A stretch of DNA of 8,716 bases from positions 1 to 8,716 of the forward strand of contig JAITOW010000003.1 in assembly GCA_031289835.1 (NCBI GenBank), written 5' to 3'. Position 1 is the stretch's first letter. Each line of letters begins with the position of its first letter. Shown here in pieces: positions 1 through 5,362 of this stretch. The notes below the pieces were generated by a model, which worked only from the letters and a program-made list of their open reading frames with translations, did no database searches and had not been told where the DNA came from. The stretch is from Puniceicoccales bacterium (GTDB lineage Bacteria > Verrucomicrobiota > Verrucomicrobiia > Opitutales > JAIRKQ01). Position numbers and translations under genes: made by a program.

Positions 1-1
1 A

Positions 2-277
2 TTTTTGATGGGATTTTTCATATATGGTCCCCAAACCTTAGTTGGGCTTTCCGGCGCTGAATTTGGCTCTCGCCGTGCCGCTGCGACTGGGGCTGGCTTG
101 ACGGGCCTATTCGGCTATCTCGGTGGAGCTGTATCCGGTTCGGGAGTGGGAATAATTGCCGACAAATGGGGGTGGAATTCGGCATTTTTATTTTTCCTCC
201 TGTGCGCCGCTGCCGGTGCATTTTTCTTCATGCTGAACTGGGATAAAACTTCGCAGAAATACAAAGTCAAGGCCTAA
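2..277 (+). CDS. OPA-family MFS antiporter (GlpT/UhpT/UhpC-like), C-terminal fragment
   Basis: This is the last ~91 residues of a transporter whose beginning lies left of the window. Seen: a GFFIYGPQTLVGLSGAEF segment, then a Gly-rich GLTGLFGYLGGAVSG helix, a short loop with DKWGW, and a final hydrophobic helix (SAFLFFLLCAAAGAFFFML) ending in a short Lys-rich tail. From family knowledge, the GPQ-x-L-(I/V)-G segment, the TG-x-x-GLF-x-YLG helix and the D-x-WGW loop are typical of the organophosphate:phosphate antiporters (GlpT, UhpT, UhpC), where they span the last inner-membrane helices of the second six-helix bundle. The substrate (glycerol-3-phosphate, hexose phosphate or other) cannot be decided from this part. 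It ends in TAA, 6 bases before truA, so the two genes are probably co-transcribed. Confidence 0.88.
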   Translation, partial: FLMGFFIYGPQTLVGLSGAEFGSRRAAATGAGLTGLFGYLGGAVSGSGVGIIADKWGWNSAFLFFLLCAAAGAFFFMLNWDKTSQKYKVKA

Positions 278-283
278 TCTGCC

Positions 284-1066
284 ATGCGTTGGAAGTGTAC
301 ATGTGAATATGATGGCACGGGGTTTAACGGATGGCAGAGTCAACCAAATGGAAATACCATACAGGATCACATCGAAAATCGCTTGCACTGGGTTTTTGGC
401 CAAAAAATCGGCATTCATGGCAGCGGACGTACGGATGCCGGTGTGCACGCTCACGGGCAAATTTTTCACTTCGATGGCGAATGGCACCACGGTCCAGATA
501 AGCTTTTGCGGACATTTCGCTGTGGCCTTCCCAGCCCGATAAGAGTCACCAAGGCTGAGGAAGTTGGCCATGATTTTCATGCGAGATTCTCCGCCAGTGG
601 AAAGTGCTACAAATATTATTTACTCGAACACTTTCCCGGCGCATTCAATTACCGATATAATTGGTGCTTGGGTAATGGGCACCTTGACTTCGAAAACATG
701 CAAAGTCTAACAAAGCCTTTCCATGGCAAACACGATTTTTCCGCATTTTGCGCAAATCATGGAGATGGATCCATCCAAAATCCCATCAAAACGATATGTG
801 AGATGAATTTTGAAAAACTCGACCGGGGTATCGTTTTCACGGTGATCGCCGATGGATTTTTATACAAAATGGTGAGAATGCTCGTGGGAAGCTTTGTCAC
901 GTTCGGCCTGGGAAAAATCAGCGGCGAAGCCGTGCTTGACATGCTTTTCACTGGTACGCGCAAAATCAACATTGATGCCGCTCCTGCACGTGGACTGTTT
1001 TTGCATTCCGTTGACTATCCCAGTCCCGCAGAACCTACGCTTCCCATCCGCTTAAAATCCCCATGA
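284..1066 (+). CDS. truA: tRNA pseudouridine(38-40) synthase TruA
   Basis: A 260-residue cytoplasmic enzyme that converts U38, U39 and U40 in the tRNA anticodon stem to pseudouridine. The length is normal for TruA. Seen: N-terminal CEYDGTGFNGWQSQPN (family pattern YDG-x-x-FxGWQ-x-Q); the catalytic motif GSGRTDAGVHA with the nucleophilic Asp at residue 51; FHARFSASGKCYKY (family FxAR-x-A-x-x-KxYxY); LYKMVRMLVGSF (family mVRxivG); and AAPARGLFL near the C-terminus (family APAxGLxL). All expected active-site blocks are present, so it should be functional. The ATG at 284 gives the expected start, with only a weak AAGG upstream. It lies 6 bases after the antiporter stop and is convergent with the transaldolase gene. 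The last ~15 residues are a Pro-rich tail of no evident role. Confidence 0.97.
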   Translation: MRWKCTCEYDGTGFNGWQSQPNGNTIQDHIENRLHWVFGQKIGIHGSGRTDAGVHAHGQIFHFDGEWHHGPDKLLRTFRCGLPSPIRVTKAEEVGHDFHARFSASGKCYKYYLLEHFPGAFNYRYNWCLGNGHLDFENMQSLTKPFHGKHDFSAFCANHGDGSIQNPIKTICEMNFEKLDRGIVFTVIADGFLYKMVRMLVGSFVTFGLGKISGEAVLDMLFTGTRKINIDAAPARGLFLHSVDYPSPAEPTLPIRLKSP

Positions 1067-1118
1067 AAACATCGGATTTTCGACCTTTTGGCTAGTTTAT
1101 TATGCGTACGAAGGTTAC

Positions 1119-2051
1119 TCAAAATTGCGCCAACAATTTTTCCAGGGAATTTGTATCCTCCACAAATGACCTTATGCCTTCGGATAACTTTTCGGTAGCC
1201 ATTTGATTTTCGTTTAGCAAAAATCTGAACTCCTTTTCCGATAGCGAATTCGGAAGATTCGCCGGTATGATAGCGTTGTTTTCGATCCGCCTATCCACCT
1301 TGAAAGTAGCAGATTGCAGCTCTTCCAAAAATTTTGGTCCTATGGTCAGCAGGTCGCAGCCCGATAGCGACACTATCTCGCCGATGTTTCTAAAGCTTGC
1401 CCCCATGACCTCAGTCTCGTAGCCGCGGGTCTTGTAGCACTTATATATGGTTTTCACGGAGTTCACCCCTGGATCGTCTCCGGAAAAATCGATTGACGGG
1501 TTGTTTTTGGCATACCAGTCTAAAATTCTGCCCACAAAGGGTGATATCAGAGTCACGCCGGCCTGGCCGCAGATCAACGCTTGCTCCAATGAAAATATCA
1601 GAGTCAGGTTGCAGTGTATGCCCTCCCGTTCCAAAATTTTCGCAGCTAGCACGCCTTCCCAAGTCGCAGCTATTTTCACCAAAATGCGTTCCCGGTCGAT
1701 GCCATTGCGCTCATATGTGGAAATGATATTTCTAGCCAAATCAACCATCGACTCCGCGTCAAAGGAGAACCTGGCGTCGATTTCCGAGGATACCCGGCCG
1801 CCTATTATTTTAAGAATTTCCACACCGAAACCGGCAACAACGGCGTTCATACGCTCCCCCATTGACCGATTTTTTGATTCGTGCAACGCTTTATCTATTA
1901 TAAACCTATGCCGTTCCTGCTGCGCAGCTCTGAGTATGAGAGACGGATTCGTGGTAGCATCGCGGGGACGGAACTTTTGCACCATCTCCAAGTCCCCCGT
2001 ATCGGCAACAACAATGCTATGCTTTTCCAACTGTCCCAGTGATGTTTCCAT
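1119..2051 (-). CDS. tal: Transaldolase, class I (TalB type)
   Basis: A 310-residue cytoplasmic enzyme of the non-oxidative pentose phosphate pathway. It moves a dihydroxyacetone unit from sedoheptulose-7-phosphate to glyceraldehyde-3-phosphate through a Schiff base. The length is close to E. coli TalB (317). Seen: VADTGD with Asp17, DATTNPSLIL (Asn35), VSSEIDARFSFD with Glu90, RILVKIAATWEG with the Schiff-base Lys126 (equivalent to TalB Lys132), NLTLIFS (Thr150), ISPFVGRILDW (Ser170, Arg175) and GASFRN (Arg221). All catalytic and phosphate-binding residues known for the family are in place, so it is likely active. The start ATG at 2051 has a GAGG six bases upstream. It begins 14 bases after the stop of the CPBP gene, so both are probably on one transcript. 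It is convergent with truA, 52 bases apart, with no clear terminator between. Confidence 0.96.
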   Translation of the reverse strand: METSLGQLEKHSIVVADTGDLEMVQKFRPRDATTNPSLILRAAQQERHRFIIDKALHESKNRSMGERMNAVVAGFGVEILKIIGGRVSSEIDARFSFDAESMVDLARNIISTYERNGIDRERILVKIAATWEGVLAAKILEREGIHCNLTLIFSLEQALICGQAGVTLISPFVGRILDWYAKNNPSIDFSGDDPGVNSVKTIYKCYKTRGYETEVMGASFRNIGEIVSLSGCDLLTIGPKFLEELQSATFKVDRRIENNAIIPANLPNSLSEKEFRFLLNENQMATEKLSEGIRSFVEDTNSLEKLLAQF

Positions 2052-2065
2052 GGCAACCTCGGGGA

Positions 2066-2884
2066 TCAGCGGATGAAAACGCTGGCGATGAACAACATTA
2101 AAACGGTCCCGCTGTGAAAACCCATCGCCTGGTTTAAAGATCTGTTTTTAAGGGCTATCATCGATAGCATGATCCCGAATAGGGTAAGTTTTGCAAATTG
2201 AAAAATTTTAAATTCATACAAAAAGCCAAACAACATTGGAATGATACACCTAAACCCGCTTAATATGCCGATATTTTCGCCATTTACCTTTGCCGCCAAG
2301 GGTATTTTTATGTGCACATAGGCGAAAAACATCGATGAAGCAATGATCGCCAAGGCTGGGTTGCAAGCCGTATAAAATGCTCTCAAAATGGCCCCACGAA
2401 ATAGTATTTCCTCGAAAATTCCGACTACGATTGAACTTAGAACAAATTTTGGAAATTTTCTAACAAATAGGCATAGCGTTTCCGGGTTGCATGTTACATT
2501 TGTTCCATTGATTAAAGCTTCAATTCCCGCAACCATAGTTGCAAATAACAAGCCAATGCCAATCCACCTTAGGATCAATTTCGAATTTCTAAAATTACAC
2601 CCTATCTCGGATAATTTTTTTAGGCCGCATTTTTTAAAAAAAAATGGCAGTGAAATAAGTGCCGTTACCAGCATAATTCTATCATAGATCTTGCAGATTC
2701 CCCTCCTCGCCATGCGTTGGGCAACGGAACTATCCATATTGCTTAGAAGCAAATAAATTGGCCCGGATAGCACTGCGGCAATAAACAATGCCCCGAGGAA
2801 TAGGACGAGTAAGCAAAATATTCCTCTGGGAGAATGCTCACCTTTGTCAAGCCCGAAAAGTATGAATGTTTTATCCCTTTTCAC
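2066..2884 (-). CDS. CPBP-family intramembrane protein (Abi/Rce1-like putative protease)
   Basis: A 272-residue integral membrane protein with about seven or eight hydrophobic segments. Seen: the three family motifs in order: FEEILFRG with Glu158, Glu159 and Arg163; FAYVH with His191; and MGFHSGTV with His257. In the CPBP (CAAX protease and bacteriocin-processing) family these are the EExxxR, FxxxH and final His motifs that form the catalytic glutamate/histidine site within the membrane. Bacterial members have been linked to bacteriocin immunity, peptide processing and protein sorting, but the substrate here cannot be inferred. It is the first gene of a probable CPBP-tal pair on the minus strand and is divergent from the ABC transporter operon. 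No convincing ribosome-binding site precedes ATG 2884, which sits about 30 bases downstream of a TTGACA on the minus strand. Confidence 0.88.
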   Translation of the reverse strand: MKRDKTFILFGLDKGEHSPRGIFCLLVLFLGALFIAAVLSGPIYLLLSNMDSSVAQRMARRGICKIYDRIMLVTALISLPFFFKKCGLKKLSEIGCNFRNSKLILRWIGIGLLFATMVAGIEALINGTNVTCNPETLCLFVRKFPKFVLSSIVVGIFEEILFRGAILRAFYTACNPALAIIASSMFFAYVHIKIPLAAKVNGENIGILSGFRCIIPMLFGFLYEFKIFQFAKLTLFGIMLSMIALKNRSLNQAMGFHSGTVLMLFIASVFIR

Positions 2885-2984
2885 GGCAAAGGAACTACTT
2901 TGCGCCTTTTACAATGTCAAATTAAAAAAATTCATTTAATATTTAATATTTGACAATTTTGCGATGTGATGTAGCTGTGCTCGT
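2885..2984. promoter_or_regulatory. Divergent promoter/operator region with TTGACA inverted repeat
   Basis: This 100-base gap separates the divergent CPBP and ABC-transporter genes. It contains a perfect 8-bp inverted repeat, TGTCAAAT at 2915-2922 and ATTTGACA at 2948-2955, so a consensus -35 box TTGACA occurs on each strand, pointing outward. The distance from each TTGACA to its own start codon is nearly equal (29 bases on plus, 30 on minus). No strong -10 box is found at 16-18 bases from either one: plus-strand candidates TAGCTG/AGCTGT and minus-strand candidate TAGTTC are poor. Neither start codon has a clear Shine-Dalgarno sequence. It may be back-to-back promoters giving very short leaders, or a binding site for a dimeric regulator. 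The symmetry is seen; the function is inferred. Confidence 0.5.
2934..2954. repeat. Three tandem AT-rich heptamers (ATTTAAT, ATTTAAT, ATTTGAC)
   Basis: Between and into the right arm of the inverted repeat, the plus strand reads ATTTAAT at 2934-2940, ATTTAAT at 2941-2947 and ATTTGAC at 2948-2954, a perfect seven-base period apart from the last unit, which differs at two positions. Such AT tracts next to a -35 box may act as an UP-like element or as a protein-binding stretch, but in an AT-rich gap chance is possible. Confidence 0.4.
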
Positions 2985-3752
2985 ATGATGAAAAAGTCAT
3001 TCCTTGGGTTTGTCTTAGTATTGGTGTGTTCGTTTGCTTTTTGCCTACCAAAAGACGAGAGGTTGGTTGTGTTGACATGCGCCGACAACCCTCCCTATGA
3101 ATTTGTGAGCTCCGGTGTAATTGTCGGGTTTGACATCGATTTGGCCAAACTCATTGCGAAGCGTCTACATAGGCAGTGTGATATAAAGGATATGCCCTTT
3201 GCTTCCGTGATACCCTCCCTGCGTGCCAAGCAAGGTGACATGGCTATTGCGGCAATTACACCCACCGATTTGCGCAAGAAAAGTTTGGACTTTTCCATAC
3301 CCTATCAAAGCAATGCCAGTGCATTGGTAATTGTTAAAACCGAGGATTTTAGCAATGTTGAAGGGGGTGCCTATTTCCCCCTTGAGTTGCTTAAAAAACG
3401 CATATTGGGAGTGCAATTGGGGACGCACCATGAGGCTGACATCAGGGAAGCTGACATAGAAGGTGCTACGATTCGCAGATATGACAGCGTGAGCAATTTG
3501 GTTGCCGAAATGGAAAAATCTGTACGTAATGTGGGAACGTTGTATGGCATTATCCTCGGAGTTCCGGAGGCTAAGGCAATAGTCGGCAAAAATGAAAAGT
3601 TGGCCTTTTATAAACTGAAGTTTGAGGATTCCTTTGCCATTGCTTTCCCAAACGAATCCCTTCTAGTGGAGGATATCAATCGCATAATAAACGATCTAGT
3701 ATTGGAAGGTAAGATTTCGGAATTGGAAAAAAAGTGGGGAATTTCAGATTAG
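2985..3752 (+). CDS. Amino-acid ABC transporter, periplasmic substrate-binding protein
   Basis: A 255-residue family-3 extracellular solute-binding protein (SBP_bac_3) that would capture a polar amino acid in the periplasm and deliver it to the permease encoded next. Seen: an N-terminal signal sequence (MMKKS, then a hydrophobic run FLGFVLVLVCSFAFC), probably Sec type I since the Cys20 context does not fit a lipobox; ADNPPYEF followed by VGFDIDLAKLIAKRL; LRAKQGDMAIAAITPTDLR with Arg97, the expected carboxylate-binding Arg; SLDFSIPY; and GVQLGTHHE starting the second lobe. The Asp or Glu that family members usually use to hold the ligand alpha-amino group (in a D-x-P-x-A context) seems to be Gly192 (LGVPEAKA), so ligand specificity is uncertain. 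It begins the operon and ends in TAG 9 bases before the permease. Confidence 0.94.
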   Translation: MMKKSFLGFVLVLVCSFAFCLPKDERLVVLTCADNPPYEFVSSGVIVGFDIDLAKLIAKRLHRQCDIKDMPFASVIPSLRAKQGDMAIAAITPTDLRKKSLDFSIPYQSNASALVIVKTEDFSNVEGGAYFPLELLKKRILGVQLGTHHEADIREADIEGATIRRYDSVSNLVAEMEKSVRNVGTLYGIILGVPEAKAIVGKNEKLAFYKLKFEDSFAIAFPNESLLVEDINRIINDLVLEGKISELEKKWGISD

Positions 3753-3761
3753 GTTCGATCT

Positions 3762-4415
3762 ATGTTTGAGGGATTTCGGCAAATTTACGGTGAGATACCT
3801 TATATTTTAAGCGGCGTGGGAGTTACCCTTGCCTATGCCGTCATTGCCGTCGTTTTTGGTTTTTTTGGTGGTATAATCATTGCAACCATAAAAACCTCAA
3901 ATAGTCGCACACTCCAGTGGATTGGAGCCTTTTATACTTCAATTTTTCGGGGAACTCCCCTGCTTTTGCAGATGTTCATAATATACTTTGCAATCCCCCA
4001 GGTTTTAGGCATCTGTATTTCAGCTTTTGTTGCGGGAATCATCGCGTTTTCACTGAATTCCTCCGCTTACATATCGGAAATAATTCGCGCCGGGGTTAAT
4101 AGCGTCGATCATGGGCAATATGAGGTTGCGAAAGTGCTCGGATGTTCGAAGTTGCAGATAATGAAGGATATAATTTTTCCCCAGGCGATTCGAAATGTGC
4201 TTCCATCCCTGGTTAACGAAACGATTGACCTGCTGAAGGAATCGGCTTTGGTATCGGTAATCGGCGAGGCTGATTTATTGCGGCGTGCCAATATAGTTGC
4301 CAGCGAACACTACTTATACCTTGAACCGCTGCTAGTCGCTGGGATGTGCTACTATGTCCTAGTCATGGCCCTGAGTGCTCTTGCCAAGCTCGTTGAAAAG
4401 AAACTGTCATGTTAG
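3762..4415 (+). CDS. Amino-acid ABC transporter permease (HisM/GlnP family)
   Basis: A 217-residue inner-membrane subunit forming the translocation path for the amino acid delivered by the binding protein. The length is typical for polar amino-acid permeases. Seen: a first hydrophobic helix (ILSGVGVTLAYAVIAVVFGF), the conserved FRGTPLLLQMF segment, a middle helix around AFVAGIIAFSLNSSAYISE, and the cytoplasmic EAA loop from AGVNSVDHGQYEVAKVLG to PQAIRNVLPSL, which docks onto the ATPase. It contains about five membrane segments, as in HisM-type proteins, and probably works as a homodimer because only one permease gene is present. The start at 3762 has only a weak AGG upstream. Its TAG stop lies inside the start of the ATPase gene (7-base overlap), implying translational coupling. 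Confidence 0.96.
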   Translation: MFEGFRQIYGEIPYILSGVGVTLAYAVIAVVFGFFGGIIIATIKTSNSRTLQWIGAFYTSIFRGTPLLLQMFIIYFAIPQVLGICISAFVAGIIAFSLNSSAYISEIIRAGVNSVDHGQYEVAKVLGCSKLQIMKDIIFPQAIRNVLPSLVNETIDLLKESALVSVIGEADLLRRANIVASEHYLYLEPLLVAGMCYYVLVMALSALAKLVEKKLSC

Positions 4416-5110
4416 AAGTAAACAAGTTGAATTGCAAAATTGACGAAAACACAATTTTAAGTGACGTTTCTTTTAAAATCTTATCCGGCGAAATTTGCGC
4501 GATAATTGGTGGTTCCGGCGCAGGAAAAACTACAATTTTGAGAATATTATGCGGGTTGGAACAACGCTTCACGGGCAGCGTCTTGGTAGACAACAAAAAA
4601 ATTGAAAAAGGAACAAATTACTTTGGTTTAGTGCCACAGGGATACTCGCTTTTCAACCACTTTACTGCTATGGATAATGTTGCCTATGCTCTGCGAAAGG
4701 TGAAAAAATATTCCAGGCAGCAAGCATGCGATATCGCCACCGAAAGCCTGACAAAATTCGGACTGAAGGATAAGTTAGATTGTTATCCGTCAAAATTATC
4801 GGGCGGGCAGAAACAGCGCGTTGCAATTGCCAGGACCATTGTCATGGAGCCAAAAATATTGCTATTCGATGAACCGACCTCGGCTTTGGATCCTGAGGTT
4901 ACGCGTGACGTCATTGAGACCATTAGAACTCTGTCCACAACCGGAATTCCGATTTTAGTTGTGACGCACGACATTCCAATGGCGCGGCGAGTTGCGACGC
5001 ATGTTATATTTTTGGATAATGGCATCATCATCGAGGATTGCAGTGGCAAAGAATTTTTTGCCAATCCCCGATCAGATCGCGTCAAGTGCTTTTTGAACGA
5101 AAACATCTAA
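4409..5110 (+). CDS. Amino-acid ABC transporter ATP-binding protein (GlnQ/HisP family)
   Basis: A 233-residue cytoplasmic ATPase that powers the importer. Seen in order: Walker A GGSGAGKTT (residues 34-42), the Q-loop Gln77 in VPQGYSLFNHFT, the signature LSGGQKQRVAIAR (130-142), Walker B ILLFDEPTSALDP with Asp154 and the catalytic Glu155, the D-loop, and the switch His187 in VTHD. All ATP-binding and hydrolysis residues are present and the length is normal (polar amino-acid ATPases are usually 240-250 residues). The family-typical segment after the Q-loop is short. It overlaps the permease gene by 7 bases and ends only 2 bases before the small unknown gene, so it sits in the middle of a tightly packed operon. 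Confidence 0.97.
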   Translation: MLEVNKLNCKIDENTILSDVSFKILSGEICAIIGGSGAGKTTILRILCGLEQRFTGSVLVDNKKIEKGTNYFGLVPQGYSLFNHFTAMDNVAYALRKVKKYSRQQACDIATESLTKFGLKDKLDCYPSKLSGGQKQRVAIARTIVMEPKILLFDEPTSALDPEVTRDVIETIRTLSTTGIPILVVTHDIPMARRVATHVIFLDNGIIIEDCSGKEFFANPRSDRVKCFLNENI

Positions 5111-5112
5111 CC

Positions 5113-5361
5113 ATGTCAAAGATATTTTTAATATTTGTCATGACTGCGGCATATGCTTGCTGTGCGTCCGGTGGGCCATTGTCCAAGTTCGAGGTCACGG
5201 GTAGGAAGTTCGGCGAAGCGAAAATTTTAAACGAGAAGGTTAAATGCCACAGTTTTGCGAAAAAAGACGACATTCGCATGGAAAAAATTAACAGGTATCA
5301 ATTCAGCAAATCGTGCCAAAGTCGCGGGAAAATTACCAGGGTACGAGCCGGCCGCAGATAA
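5113..5361 (+). CDS. Small exported-looking protein of unknown function
   Basis: An 82-residue protein that I do not recognise. Seen: a short basic start (MSK), a hydrophobic stretch (IFLIFVMTAAYA) and then CCASGG, which resembles a Sec signal peptide with possible cleavage after AYA. A lipoprotein site is doubtful because the residues before the Cys (A-Y-A) are not a good lipobox. The rest is basic, with two further Cys and a very basic C-terminus (Lys/Arg-rich last ten residues). ATG 5113 is 2 bases after the ATPase stop and its TAA is 1 base before the nuclease ATG, a spacing that suggests coupled translation rather than chance. No Shine-Dalgarno is visible. It could instead be a decayed remnant or a leader-type ORF that lets ribosomes reach the nuclease start. 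Existence is moderately supported; function is unknown. Confidence 0.55.
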   Translation: MSKIFLIFVMTAAYACCASGGPLSKFEVTGRKFGEAKILNEKVKCHSFAKKDDIRMEKINRYQFSKSCQSRGKITRVRAGRR

Positions 5362-5362
5362 C

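Noticed and set aside
188..580. A 130-codon minus-strand open frame across the antiporter/truA junction
   Set aside because: It is antisense to two recognisable genes and its translation has no recognisable features.
1121..1140. AAAATTG/CAATTTT inverted repeat at the tal end as a terminator
   Set aside because: It is a 7-bp AT-rich stem inside the last codons of tal with no GC core and no T-run of the right placement; it is explained as coding sequence.
1447..2076. A 209-codon open frame on the plus strand opposite transaldolase
   Set aside because: It lies wholly antisense to a transaldolase with a complete set of catalytic residues, and its translation is low-complexity Ser/Pro/Arg-rich with no family features.
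2984..2989. TATGAT overlapping the binding-protein start as a -10 box for TTGACA 2950-2955
   Set aside because: The spacing of 28 bases is far too long for a sigma-70-type promoter and it overlaps the start codon.
5255..5362. Longer nuclease start at ATG 5255 (36 extra residues)
   Set aside because: The extension overlaps the small gene, shows no AddB-like features, and ATG 5363 sits one base after the preceding stop, typical of reinitiation.
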